NCBI RefSeq assembly: GCF_000317555.1
Contig: NC_019745.1
Coordinates: 1,860,001-1,924,000 of the forward strand
Source of the DNA: Gloeocapsa sp. PCC 7428
Lineage (GTDB): Bacteria > Cyanobacteriota > Cyanobacteriia > Cyanobacteriales > Chroococcidiopsidaceae
Length of the DNA: 64,000 nucleotides
Reading direction: 5' to 3'
Part shown: positions 1 to 8,146 of the stretch, piece after piece
Numbering within the stretch: the stretch's first letter is position 1
How the letters are laid out: each line of letters opens with the position of its first letter
Notes under the pieces: generated by a model
What the model was told of the DNA's origin: nothing
Databases searched by the model: none
What the model saw: the letters and a program-made list of their open reading frames with translations, nothing else
Translations under genes and position numbers: made by a program

Positions 1-198
1 ACATAAATCAACACCTTGATAAATCTTTCCTGTACGCAAGCTAACAGATTGTGTTGTTTCTTTGTCTGTATCAATATGAATAAAACTAACAACTGGTAAC
101 TTATCTAAACTTTTATAGCGATCGACAATGAGTTTGCGAACACGCATCAAAACTTCTTTACCAGTACCGCCTAGACCGATACAAATAGTACGATTGAT
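1..198 (-). CDS. Tubulin/FtsZ-like domain protein, N-terminal part (runs off the window)
   Basis: Reading leftward, this frame gives NRTICIGLGGTGKEVLMRVR, then a basic helix and an FIHIDTDKE strand, ending at the window edge inside the gene. The G-L-G-G-T-G-K/R-E/D-V-L pattern followed by RKLIVDRY and an HIDTD strand is the start of the cyanobacterial tubulin-like (FtsZ-like, Tubulin_2) GTPase family. The frame opens after a TGA at about 223, and no ATG, GTG or TTG lies before the glycine-rich loop. The best start by family length is the ATC codon at 198-196, giving M-N-R-T-I. The gene overlaps the upstream vWA-like gene by 28 bases in the -1 frame, so translational coupling, a rare ATC start or a frameshift are all possible. 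Family and frame are clear; the start is not. Confidence 0.75.
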   Translation of the reverse strand, partial: MNRTICIGLGGTGKEVLMRVRKLIVDRYKSLDKLPVVSFIHIDTDKETTQSVSLRTGKIYQGVDLC

Positions 199-1178
199 TC
201 CTTTGAACCAGGATAATCTATTTCATCAATACAATTAGAATCAGTTTGCCCGATAGCTAAAGCTTTTACAGGTAATAAAGGACGACATTCTTTTTCATAT
301 TTGTCTAAATCTACAGAGACTGAAATCTGGCATTTACAACGTAATTTCAGGAGGTATTCTCTTAATAAAGAAGTAGAAAATAATCCTAAAATAGTTAGGG
401 CAAGAGGTAGCCATAGTTGTCCTATCAAGTAAGAATTAACTTTACAAAATTCTTTGTTGTTTGGAGCAATTGTGCAAAACTCTTGTACAGTCGGTTCTAT
501 ATCAACAACAGCTAATTTATATCGTTGAGATGCTGAGTTTTCAATTGTTAGCTCTCTTTTATTTAAAGGTAAAATATTGAGCCATGCTTGTCGTTCTTTA
601 CTTTGAGAAGAATCTGCTACTCGAAAAGGACTATTGGCCGGTGTTTCAATCCAATCATTTCCCGATTTTGCTAATAAAGGAGCATCGGTCATCCAAACAA
701 CTGATTGTGCTTTAATCGGATGATTTTGTTGAAGACGATTTTGATTAAGCTGAGCTAAGCCTTGATATATAGTAAGTTCTGCTTGTTGAATATCTGTGTT
801 TTGTAACTGTAAATCTGCTGCTAGTGGAATTTTCTGAATAACCTTATCAAAATTTTCTTTATGGCTACTAAATTCGATCGGTATTCCTAAAGGATATAAA
901 TCATATGAGCTTTGTAATGGAACGACTTCAACCGCGAAAGGAACAATGTATACTGAATCTCCTAGTTTTAAACTATCCTCAATAATTTGTTGTAATCGAA
1001 TACGACCTTCATCATTAATGCCTACACTGTCAGTTAAATCAATTGCTAATACTACATCGCGTTTTCCATGAATACGTGCAACTAATCCTAAAGCTGTTTG
1101 TTGCTGAGAGCTTAGTATTTTTCCTGGAGTAACTTTTGTATTCGTAGATAATGATGAAATACGCTCAAACACAAACAT
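171..1178 (-). CDS. vWA-like membrane-anchored protein, partner of the tubulin-like protein
   Basis: A 335-residue protein. Near residues 40-50 a VVLAIDLTDSVG strand-loop looks like a von Willebrand A MIDAS motif (DxTxS in place of DxSxS). It is followed by alternating strands and helices typical of a vWA fold (SVYIVPFAVEV, VVWMTDAPLL). Around residues 250-272 a hydrophobic stretch (GQLWLPLALTILGLFSTSLL) forms a single membrane segment, followed by a basic cytoplasmic tail with several Cys. The gene overlaps the next gene, a tubulin/FtsZ-like GTPase, so the two are probably translated together. FtsZ-like families linked to vWA proteins have been proposed to act in membrane remodelling; that role is inference here. 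Confidence 0.7.
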   Translation of the reverse strand: MFVFERISSLSTNTKVTPGKILSSQQQTALGLVARIHGKRDVVLAIDLTDSVGINDEGRIRLQQIIEDSLKLGDSVYIVPFAVEVVPLQSSYDLYPLGIPIEFSSHKENFDKVIQKIPLAADLQLQNTDIQQAELTIYQGLAQLNQNRLQQNHPIKAQSVVWMTDAPLLAKSGNDWIETPANSPFRVADSSQSKERQAWLNILPLNKRELTIENSASQRYKLAVVDIEPTVQEFCTIAPNNKEFCKVNSYLIGQLWLPLALTILGLFSTSLLREYLLKLRCKCQISVSVDLDKYEKECRPLLPVKALAIGQTDSNCIDEIDYPGSKESIVLFVSV

Positions 1179-1489
1179 ATTTTCAACAAATAGTTATTGA
1201 CAATAAGTGGGTTTAATTTTAATTGATTGAGAGAAGGATTAGTTAGTAAAAAATATAGCTTTAAATAGAAATTGCAGTTTTGATTTAGTCTAATCGAAAT
1301 TTATTTTCCTGTATAAGCGCCATCTTACTGATCATCTTATAAATTCAATTGATAATTGAATTTGAGTTCAGTAATATCACTGTAGAGACTGATTAGATTC
1401 TTTTAGTAAGATATCGTCTTGATACTGAATCAAAGTTGAAAATCCAAAATTGTAAGTAGTATTTCTCTGAACTCGTTTAAGCTTAAAAT
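1179..1489. other. AT-rich gap left of the DnaA-box cluster, no gene
   Basis: About 310 bases, strongly A+T-rich, with no credible reading frame. It lies between the start of the vWA-like gene and the DnaA-box cluster. It could contain the promoter of the leftward vWA/tubulin pair and an easily melted part of the origin. No specific motif can be assigned. Confidence 0.5.
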
Positions 1490-1760
1490 TAGCTTAAAAA
1501 AAATTTAAGGAAAGATTGCCTTGTGAAAAACTTGTAAATTTCTGGGGAAAACTTTGGGAAAATCTGTGGAAAACTAAACAGGTTGAGGAAAAAAATATAA
1601 CTAAGTATAAATACTTTGTGAAAAACTTGGGACTTTTTCCACAAGTTTTCCACAAGCTCAAATCTCCAGAATGAAGGCAGGTAAAGTTTTTTTCGACTTT
1701 TTCCACAATTTCCACAGCCCCTACTACTACTGTAGAAAAGAATAAATATATTCGTAGTAG
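1490..1760. other. oriC: Probable chromosomal replication origin (oriC): DnaA-box cluster upstream of dnaN
   Basis: Four exact copies of TTTTCCACA, the cyanobacterial DnaA box, lie within 145 bases: 1565-1573 (reverse), 1635-1643, 1646-1654 and 1699-1707. Near matches lie at 1522-1530 and 1617-1625 (both TGTGAAAAA, reverse) and 1708-1716 (ATTTCCACA). The flanks are very A+T-rich. In Synechococcus elongatus the origin lies next to dnaN with clustered boxes of this sequence, and dnaN starts about 100 bases to the right here. The long leftward open frames across this stretch are low-complexity translations of the repeated boxes, not genes. Confidence 0.85.
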
Positions 1761-1855
1761 ATAGATTGCAGCAAATGTCAAAAGCAAGTGTTAGGATAGT
1801 TCCTCTAAGCTGAATTTGACCAAAACGCGATCGCAAGCAACTGCTGGATACATCA

Positions 1856-2995
1856 ATGAAATTCGTTTGCAACCAAAGTGATATCAGTACAAACTTGTCA
1901 CTCGTAAGTCGGGCGGTTCCTTCACGTCCTACGCATCCAATTTTGGCAAACGTTCTCTTAACCGCAGATGCACAACAAGGACAGGTGAGTTTGACTGCGT
2001 TCGATCTTAGCTTAGGAATTCGGACTAGCTTTGCTGCACAAGTCGAAACTGGCGGAGAAATTGCCCTTCCAGCAAAGTTACTCAATGACATTATCTCTCG
2101 AATGCCACAAGGAGAATTGACGATTGATGATGAAGGCGACACGCCGTTAAGCGCGACGATCGCATCGACTTCGGGAAAATATCAAGTGCGGGGTATGGGA
2201 GTTGAAGAATTTCCCGAATTACCTGTTGTCGAAGGTGAAACGATTTATCTTCCAGCAGAAGCTTTAACCGAAGGGCTACGCGGTTCTTTGTTTGCAACAA
2301 GTGCGGATGAAACGAAACAAATATTATCTGGACTGCATTTGACTTTAGAACAAGATACTCTAGAATTTGCGGCTACAGATGGTCATCGTTTGGCAGTTGT
2401 ACAAACAATCAACGAAACCGCCCCTGTGGAGACTGATCCAACGCGATTAGAGGTGACAGTACCAGCAAAAGCTTTGCGCGAACTAGAACGGATGCTAGGA
2501 ATGCGCGATCAAGGTGAATCATTGGCATTGTACTGCGATCGCGGACAAATTGTTTTTGAATGGGAAAATCAAAGGCTTACCAGCCGCACTTTAGAAGGGC
2601 AATATCCGGCTTATCGTCAACTGATTCCCCGTCAATTTGAAATTCAAGTCACACTCGAACGCAAATATTTACTCAGTGCGATCGAACGAATTGCAGTTTT
2701 AGCAGATCAGAAAAATAATATTGTTAAGTTTACGCTTGATAGTTCAAAACAAGAATTAGCTTTGTCGGTTGATGCACAAGATATTGGTAGTGGTAGAGAA
2801 TCAATGTCTGCACAAATTTCTGGCGATAGTATTGATATTGCCTTTAATATTAAATATCTAGTTGATGGCTTGAAAGCACTTCCTAGTTCAGAAATTCAAA
2901 TGCAGATTAATACGCCAACAAGCCCAGTGATTTTAACGCCTTTGGGTGGTGTAAAAATGACTTACTTGATTATGCCAGTGCAAATTAGGACTTAA
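1856..2995 (+). CDS. dnaN: DNA polymerase III subunit beta (sliding clamp)
   Basis: A 379-residue protein of normal family length. It forms the ring-shaped clamp that tethers the replicative polymerase to DNA. It starts MKFVCNQSDISTNLSLVSRA and shows the three repeated clamp domains (about 1-125, 130-250 and 255-379). Family landmarks are RPTHPILANVLL, FAATDGHRLAV, the EGQYPAYRQLIP linker and the C-terminal PVILTPLGG...YLIMPVQIRT strand. The ATG at 1856 fits the family N-terminus. It lies just right of the DnaA-box cluster and transcribes away from it, the usual cyanobacterial oriC-dnaN arrangement. Confidence 0.98.
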   Translation: MKFVCNQSDISTNLSLVSRAVPSRPTHPILANVLLTADAQQGQVSLTAFDLSLGIRTSFAAQVETGGEIALPAKLLNDIISRMPQGELTIDDEGDTPLSATIASTSGKYQVRGMGVEEFPELPVVEGETIYLPAEALTEGLRGSLFATSADETKQILSGLHLTLEQDTLEFAATDGHRLAVVQTINETAPVETDPTRLEVTVPAKALRELERMLGMRDQGESLALYCDRGQIVFEWENQRLTSRTLEGQYPAYRQLIPRQFEIQVTLERKYLLSAIERIAVLADQKNNIVKFTLDSSKQELALSVDAQDIGSGRESMSAQISGDSIDIAFNIKYLVDGLKALPSSEIQMQINTPTSPVILTPLGGVKMTYLIMPVQIRT

Positions 2996-3003
2996 GTAGT
3001 AAA

Positions 3004-3825
3004 TTAACTATATTGATGAAATTTCTGCGCGGTAACAAGAAACACCCGTTCGACATTGGGAACGTCGCGGGGTGGTAATTTACGAGTATAACGCCCAAAA
3101 TGTGCGCCTTCATCTCCAGGTTGAATAACTTTTGCTTTCCACCCACAGTTTGCTAGTAACTCTTCTGGATTGTCAAATCCAGAACGCCAATATCCTTGAA
3201 AACTACTGTCTGTGGTTGATTGTATTGCTTTAGTATTAATAACGTCTAAACCAAGCCAACTTCCGGCTACCGCTAGTTGTGAGACTGTTGTCAGCAAAGT
3301 ATGTACTTGAGGTAAATCCAAGTACATCAATAAGCCTTCGATTAACCATACAGAAGGTAAATCAGTACGATAGCCTTGATCTAATAATAAGTGCGACCAA
3401 GGTTGCGTTAGATCTGCGGCGATCGCGTACCGTTCGCAATTAGGTTTTACATCTTTAAGTACAGCGTTTTTATAATGAAGAACTTCAAGTCGATCGAGTT
3501 CGTATACTTTAGTATTTGCTAGCCAAGGAAGCCGATACGCTCGCGTATCCATTCCTGATGCTAAAATGACAACTTGAGGAAGTTGTTTGGCTAATAGAAA
3601 ATCATCAAAAAATCGCGTGCGAACAACGACATAAGGTCTTCCGTCTTGTTCAGGTTGAATTTTTCTTTGTGCTAGAAAGGCGAATGCATCAGTACCCGCA
3701 AGCTGAGTTGCAAATGGATCGTTAAAAATGCGATCGCATCGTGCGGTTTCTTGCGATCGCATTGCTGCTGTTAGTCTTGCAGATAGCGATACAAACGCCT
3801 TTGAATCAAGCTGTTGTTGCGTCAT
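3004..3825 (-). CDS. Class I SAM-dependent methyltransferase, leucine carboxyl methyltransferase-like family
   Basis: About 273 residues. The start is placed at MTQQQLDSKAF because AGGAG lies 5 bases before that ATG; a frame extension of six codons upstream has no such site. N-terminal features RCDRIFNDPFATQLAG and VVRTRFFDDFLL, then the SAM-binding VVILASGMDTRAYRL loop and the YELDR acidic strand end, match the TIGR00027/LCM-like methyltransferases. Enzymes of this family methylate small molecules or carboxyl groups; the substrate here is unknown. It ends 8 bases from the dnaN stop, so the two genes are convergent. Confidence 0.85.
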   Translation of the reverse strand: MTQQQLDSKAFVSLSARLTAAMRSQETARCDRIFNDPFATQLAGTDAFAFLAQRKIQPEQDGRPYVVVRTRFFDDFLLAKQLPQVVILASGMDTRAYRLPWLANTKVYELDRLEVLHYKNAVLKDVKPNCERYAIAADLTQPWSHLLLDQGYRTDLPSVWLIEGLLMYLDLPQVHTLLTTVSQLAVAGSWLGLDVINTKAIQSTTDSSFQGYWRSGFDNPEELLANCGWKAKVIQPGDEGAHFGRYTRKLPPRDVPNVERVFLVTAQKFHQYS

Positions 3826-4199
3826 TTTTGCTCCTGTACGCATTTATGCAACTGAATGTGTCACTTGCACATCACTACACGAAGCTGACGCGCTTTTCCG
3901 GTTAGGAGTTAATCTTGAATGTTTAGGCGATCGCCCTTTGGCAAAATTTGCCCCCTCTCATACCATTTCACTTTAAATTTGCTACAAATGGGTAGCAGAG
4001 GAAGCAGAGGTGCAGAGGGAGAAATTAACTGTAGTTCTTACTTTAGTGAAATAGTATCAGTCTCCCCCAAAATTGGGAGAGAAGAAGCAACAGATTGACA
4101 GACGTTAGAAGATCAACGTCTAACTTATACAAAAAGTCTGTAATACTAAATTGTAGCCAGTCTGCGAAGGCAGACTCTATTTAGCTACAACTTTAGTTG
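3826..4199. other. Intergenic region with low-complexity direct repeats, no gene
   Basis: About 370 bases between two leftward genes. It contains one HIP1-like site, a purine-rich stretch near 3990-4020 with repeated GCAGAGG units, and A+T-rich sequence. A rightward open frame across 3728-3976 is mostly the shadow of the methyltransferase gene. No RNA gene or promoter could be assigned. Confidence 0.4.
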
Positions 4200-5387
4200 C
4201 TAAGCCCTGACACCATCAGCAAAACGAATCTTCAAATAATCATCCTCCATCTTTGCACCTGCTGGTTGTAATGCGGCTAGAGCTTGCGGTAATACTAAGT
4301 TACGCCGATGATTACCAATAGTGATATTCAACTCATCGCCAGTTTTACTCAGTTGAATATTGTCTTTAGCAATTCCTGGTAAATACAGTTCTAAGGTGTA
4401 CTGATTGTTATCTTGAACAACGCGTACCGTTGTTTCTTTGTAATAAACTTGCGTCGGATCTTCGTCTTTATAAAGCGTATCTTTGAGTCGCTCTAAAGCT
4501 GCTAAACCGCACATTTCCTCAGAATATAAAGGAACTTCTTTTACAGGTAGCGGACGGAAATTTTCATGAATTTCTTGGCGATATTGCTGTTGATTTTCCT
4601 TCCATCTTTGAAAGAAAGGATCTTGAACTTCTTCAGGAATAATCCGATTTGCAACAACTAAATCTGTTGCTACATTATACAAACTTAAATAAGCATGAGC
4701 GCGTAGCGATTCTTTTAATACCATTTTTTCTGGATTCGTTACCAAGCGCACCGAAGTTTGCATATTATCCGTTAATACTTTTTCTAATGCTTCGATTTGC
4801 TCGTAAAATTCATACGGCGCATCCATCACTTCTTTATCAGGCAAAGAAAATCCTGCGATCGGTCGAAATAAAGGCTCTACAAGCGGTCTCAACGCTACAG
4901 ACATCTTTTGTAATGGCTTGTAAAAACGTCGCATATACCAGCCGCTAACTTCGGGTAAACTTAATAAACGCAAAGCAGTACCAGTCGGAGCCGAGTCAAT
5001 AATTAAGACATCAAACTCGCCTTCGTCGTAATGGCGCTTCATGCGTACCAATCCGAAAATTTCATCCATTCCAGGCAAAATAGCAAGTTCTTCAGCTTGT
5101 ACGCCGTCAAGTCCCCGCGCTTGTAAAACTTGAGTAATGTAACGCTTAACGGCTCCCCAGTTGCCTTCTAATTCTAATAATGCGTCTAATTCTGCTCCCC
5201 AAAGGTTTGGGCGGACTTGTCGCGGATCGTGTCCGAGTTCTAAGTCAAAACTATCTGCAAGTGAATGTGCTGGATCGGTACTTAAAACGAGTGTGCGATA
5301 GCCTAACTCTGCGCAACGAAGTCCAGTAGCCGCAGCAACAGAGGTTTTTCCGACTCCTCCTTTGCCTGTCATCAGAATTACACGCAT
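4200..5387 (-). CDS. ArsA/GET3 (TRC40) family ATPase with C-terminal HSP20-like domain
   Basis: 395 residues. The N-terminus [16 protein letters not shown] is a deviant Walker A (KGGVGKTS) with the signature lysine of the SIMIBI ArsA/GET3 ATPases. [15 protein letters not shown] is switch I, and [21 protein letters not shown] carries the Walker B and switch II. Residues about 318-392 ([20 protein letters not shown]...[14 protein letters not shown]) form the alpha-crystallin-like ArsA_HSP20 domain typical of cyanobacterial and plastid-type members. ArsA members drive arsenite export and GET3 members target tail-anchored proteins. No arsenic genes are nearby, so a chaperone or targeting role is the more likely one. 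The small DUF2358 gene lies directly upstream on the same strand. Confidence 0.9.
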   Translation of the reverse strand: MRVILMTGKGGVGKTSVAAATGLRCAELGYRTLVLSTDPAHSLADSFDLELGHDPRQVRPNLWGAELDALLELEGNWGAVKRYITQVLQARGLDGVQAEELAILPGMDEIFGLVRMKRHYDEGEFDVLIIDSAPTGTALRLLSLPEVSGWYMRRFYKPLQKMSVALRPLVEPLFRPIAGFSLPDKEVMDAPYEFYEQIEALEKVLTDNMQTSVRLVTNPEKMVLKESLRAHAYLSLYNVATDLVVANRIIPEEVQDPFFQRWKENQQQYRQEIHENFRPLPVKEVPLYSEEMCGLAALERLKDTLYKDEDPTQVYYKETTVRVVQDNNQYTLELYLPGIAKDNIQLSKTGDELNITIGNHRRNLVLPQALAALQPAGAKMEDDYLKIRFADGVRA

Positions 5388-5430
5388 GAATACTTTTGTC
5401 CTGTCTAAGCAATGTTTATATTTCTTTACT

Positions 5431-5820
5431 CTATCTATTCTTGGTAGGAAATAGGTGCTGTTTAATCACGTCGAGGCGCGAACATTTCCAATAATCGACA
5501 TGAGAAGTAATAATGTCCTGTTGATTAACACGCAACTCACTCCAACCAGGAATCGCAATGCGTGGCTTCCAGGGTACAGGAGTGTTCCAGCTTAAAGTCC
5601 ACTCGGTTTTGATCGTGTCTCCTTCGCGACGGATATCATGTAAGTCCATTTTGGGCGCAATGAACCATGTTTCGATAAAACCGATCATGGCTTTGTAGCG
5701 CTCGACACCACGAAATTCGTTTAACGGATCTTTGAAGTACACATCTTGCGCGTAGATGCTGTATGTCTGATTCGCGGGGAACCTTTGGTAGTCTTCTTTA
5801 AGGGTTTCAACAATATCCAT
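5431..5820 (-). CDS. DUF2358 domain protein (NTF2-like fold)
   Basis: 129 residues. [15 protein letters not shown], then [18 protein letters not shown] and a beta-rich C-terminal half ([39 protein letters not shown]) match the cyanobacterial and plastid DUF2358 family, which has an NTF2-like layout. Its function is not known. It is 43 bases upstream of the ArsA-family ATPase gene and probably shares its transcript. Confidence 0.85.
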   Translation of the reverse strand: MDIVETLKEDYQRFPANQTYSIYAQDVYFKDPLNEFRGVERYKAMIGFIETWFIAPKMDLHDIRREGDTIKTEWTLSWNTPVPWKPRIAIPGWSELRVNQQDIITSHVDYWKCSRLDVIKQHLFPTKNR

Positions 5821-6345
5821 TAGTGAGTTTCAACAGTTTTAATATCAAGATGCTTTTGAGTTTAAGAGTTTATTAGTATTACCTTCCTTTATCTACCGGA
5901 GTAAATCAGGCATTGCTGAATTCAGTATGATATTGCCCCCCGCTGTAGCAACTGGCGTGCAAGTGGCGTGGATTTAGGGGGCAGCAAACGGTTGATGATT
6001 TCAAAAATTTATTCCTCATTCAGCAACGCCGTAAATCAGATATCAAGGAAAAGTGCATATATTGAGTATTTATACTTATCTACGACTCTTTTTTTTGCTC
6101 AAGTGCTTCCAGCAGTACTGAGTTTTCCTTTAACTTTATGTTTACAACATACTCTCAAAAAACTGTCTTTTGCCACTAGTTTGTAGTACTTTGGGGTCTT
6201 GACATCAGTGTAAATCCTTACTTGTATGTAAAAAAAGTACTAAGAAGCAAGATTGTATCTTTACTGACTCAGTAATTTGACTGATACTAAGGTCATGCAG
6301 ATAACAACTGCACCACCTAATACGCAACTATCAAAAGAGGTATTT
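5821..6345. other. Intergenic region holding the MITE and the leader of the next gene
   Basis: About 525 bases between divergent genes. Apart from the MITE at 5909-6030 it is A+T-rich. The open frame at 5968-6186 crosses the MITE end and has no family resemblance, so it is not called. The right part should hold the promoter of the secreted-protein gene at 6346, but no clear -10 or -35 was identified. Confidence 0.5.
5909..6030. mobile_element. 122-bp MITE with terminal inverted repeats and 8-bp target duplication
   Basis: The left end GGCATTGCTGAAT (5909-5921) and the reverse complement of the right end, GGCGTTGCTGAAT (6018-6030), match at 12 of 13 positions. The element is flanked by direct repeats GTAAATCA at 5901-5908 and 6031-6038. 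Inside, GCCCCCC near 5936 and GGGGGC near 5977 can extend the fold. There is no coding capacity. TIR, TSD and size fit a non-autonomous derivative of a DDE transposase element. Terminal sequences like these resemble cyanobacterial insertion sequences, but the parent element is not in this window. Confidence 0.8.
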
Positions 6346-6762
6346 ATGTTGAAAAAATTCGCTGTAGTTCTACCCACATTAGCTGTAGCCCTTTCCCCTA
6401 TCGCTGCCTTTGCTGGCGAAGTTGGAGTTTCCAACAAATATACTGACGGCTGGAGCAATGGTTATAGCCATATTAATATTGAATCTCTCGAAATTCGTAA
6501 AGGTTTTGAAGGTTCTTTTGCTTATGCTGATAAGGACTATCATAGCTACAGTGTAGAGGGAACCAATACTTGGGACTATAGCAATCCGTATAAGCCAGTA
6601 TTCACCTATTCCGGCGATAGCTCTTTTGAGAACGTCAATGCTACTTCTGGTTATATCAGTGCTGGTACGTACCACGTAGAGAATTCGGCTAAAGGTTACA
6701 CCACCAGCAACTTTGGTAATACGAGCTACGAACACAGAACCACTGCTTTCACCAACTTCTAA
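6346..6762 (+). CDS. Small secreted Tyr/Ser/Asn-rich protein of unknown function
   Basis: 138 residues from the ATG at 6346, preceded by AAAAGAGG. This start was chosen over one 23 codons upstream because MLKKFAVVLPTLAVALSPIA is a complete signal peptide, with likely cleavage after AFA. The mature part is rich in Tyr, Ser, Asn and Gly and alternates in a beta-strand-like way (HINIESLEIRKGFEGSF, YHSYSVEGTNTWDY, YHVENSAKGYTT). This suggests an extracellular or surface beta-rich protein. No domain is recognised. A strong terminator follows at 6787, and the next gene is also a small secreted protein. Confidence 0.75.
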   Translation: MLKKFAVVLPTLAVALSPIAAFAGEVGVSNKYTDGWSNGYSHINIESLEIRKGFEGSFAYADKDYHSYSVEGTNTWDYSNPYKPVFTYSGDSSFENVNATSGYISAGTYHVENSAKGYTTSNFGNTSYEHRTTAFTNF

Positions 6763-6786
6763 CTAGCTAAAAGTAGTAGAAGAAGA

Positions 6787-6814
6787 TCCGAGGTGCACCT
6801 CGGACTTTCTTTTT
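6787..6814 (+). terminator. Rho-independent terminator
   Basis: The perfect palindrome TCCGAGGTGCACCTCGGA (6787-6804) is followed by CTTTCTTTTT. It sits 25 bases after the stop of the secreted-protein gene and just before the ribosome-binding site of the next gene. It may therefore attenuate rather than abolish read-through. Confidence 0.9.
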
Positions 6815-6831
6815 GATAATTAGGAGGACAA

Positions 6832-7362
6832 ATGAAGCGTTATATTTATCTGTGTACAGTGGCAATACTGCTACTGTCAAATCCGGTATTGGCTAGTAAC
6901 AAACAAACACAATCTGGAACGCATACGAGCAAAGATGCCAAAAGCAGCTTTCAGCTTGATAATGCTCAAAACAACAATGCTGAAACTTCTCAAACCAATA
7001 CTGGCTCTGTGCAGAATGTAGGAATTCTGAATCAAACTATTGGCGAGTATAACTTTGGTCCAGGAATTAGCTGTAGCACACCTAGTGTTGCACTTAATGG
7101 CTACATGAGTTCGCTAAGTAGAGAGCGTGAGGTATATGGTGCTACATTCTCTTTGATGATTCCTTTAGGAGGAAAAGTAGGAGGAAATTGTCGCCGTCTT
7201 ACAGATGAAATTGTAAAACAACGTCGTCTAGATACTAGTTTGACTCTGGTTAAGACTTGCGTTGATTTCAGCACCAGGGGAGTTAGAATCGACCCTAAGA
7301 TTCATCCTGAGTTAGCAGCAGCGTGTATTGGTGTTTCCGCACCAGCAGCAAAACTTGAGTAA
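6832..7362 (+). CDS. Secreted protein of unknown function
   Basis: 176 residues, with AGGAGG 6 bases before the ATG. MKRYIYLCTVAILLLSNPVLA is a signal peptide. It is followed by a Gln/Asn/Ser/Thr-rich low-complexity stretch (about 25-65), then a more ordered part with GILNQTIGEYNFGPG, ATFSLMIPLGGKVGG and four Cys (CSTPS, GGNCRRL, VKTCVDF, AACIGV) that could form disulfides. No known domain is recognised. It lies 70 bases downstream of another small secreted protein and may share its promoter through partial read-through of the terminator between them. Confidence 0.75.
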   Translation: MKRYIYLCTVAILLLSNPVLASNKQTQSGTHTSKDAKSSFQLDNAQNNNAETSQTNTGSVQNVGILNQTIGEYNFGPGISCSTPSVALNGYMSSLSREREVYGATFSLMIPLGGKVGGNCRRLTDEIVKQRRLDTSLTLVKTCVDFSTRGVRIDPKIHPELAAACIGVSAPAAKLE

Positions 7363-7503
7363 TTGAGTAAGAAGTATTGAGTATTAGGTTGTTCCTGAAT
7401 TGATGTCAATGTCAATTAAGTAAACCACATTTATTTCGTTGGTATAAGTTAGAACAACAAAATTTTTAATTGAAAAGCAGGAAAAATCACTAATCTTCTA
7501 TTC

Positions 7504-8070
7504 TTACTCAACTTCTTGCCACAAGCGTTCTAGCTGTCGCCGCCATGCTGTTAACGTTTCCTCGCGTGACTGCGCTCCTTGTTCCATATCGCCTAAAATT
7601 CCTTCTTCGTAAAAGCGATCGAGATTTTGCAGCGTTGCTTCGAGAGTCAATCCTTGCTGTTTTGCTGCAAAGATGATTTGACGCATTCGACTTTCGACTA
7701 ATTGTGAAAATACATCATTGAGTCCGGCTTGGTATAGCGAAACCAAACGCGCGATCGCATCTGCTAAATCAGCCCTCACCAAACTTTCCGTTCTGTGCTG
7801 AAATACACCCCAAACAACACCTTGTTGCAGCGCGTAGCGCACTTCTTGGGTATCATCAAAATTGGCAGCCAACAATTGTTCTATAAAAGGTTGTGCCGCT
7901 TCAGCAGACATAATTGGTAGTAAAAGCCGCAACCACGATTGATCGTCAGATAAAAGTACCAACAAACGGAATTCAGAAGTTTCAACTTGCCACGAACCAG
8001 GCGCGATCGCTTGTACCGTTGCTGGCTCAAAAATTTCCGTAAGCGTACTTGCAATTTCTTCAGGTGTCAT
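7504..8070 (-). CDS. Conserved cyanobacterial protein, possibly YbjN/CesT-like fold
   Basis: 188 residues from the ATG at 8070 (MTPEEIASTLTEIFEPATVQ). A frame extension up to 8154 is rejected because it would read through a strong terminator hairpin at 8081-8109. The N-terminal part (WQVETSEFRLLVLLSDDQSWLRLLLPI) looks like the strand-rich core of small chaperone-like YbjN/CesT folds. The C-terminal half is helical. That fold is a guess from pattern only. It is 76 bases downstream of the DUF4912 gene, separated by the terminator. Confidence 0.65.
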   Translation of the reverse strand: MTPEEIASTLTEIFEPATVQAIAPGSWQVETSEFRLLVLLSDDQSWLRLLLPIMSAEAAQPFIEQLLAANFDDTQEVRYALQQGVVWGVFQHRTESLVRADLADAIARLVSLYQAGLNDVFSQLVESRMRQIIFAAKQQGLTLEATLQNLDRFYEEGILGDMEQGAQSREETLTAWRRQLERLWQEVE

Positions 8071-8080
8071 AATCTTTAGC

Positions 8081-8109
8081 GAAAAGAAACCCCCGACAAT
8101 TGTCGAGGG
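8081..8109 (-). terminator. Rho-independent terminator of the DUF4912 gene
   Basis: On the minus strand, CCCTCGACAATTGTCGGGGG forms a hairpin (positions 8109-8090) followed by TTTCTTTTC (8089-8081). It lies 38 bases after the DUF4912 stop and 11 bases before the next gene's ATG, so it may also limit read-through into that gene. Confidence 0.85.
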
Positions 8110-8146
8110 ATTTTGTAATCTATTTATCAGTGTGGCAGATAATGCT

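Noticed and set aside
1489-2142. Long leftward open frames across the origin and dnaN
   Set aside because: They translate the DnaA-box repeats and the antisense of dnaN; the residue composition (Phe/Ser/Lys runs) is low-complexity and matches no family.
5968-6186. Rightward 72-codon frame
   Set aside because: It crosses the right end of the MITE and lacks a ribosome-binding site.
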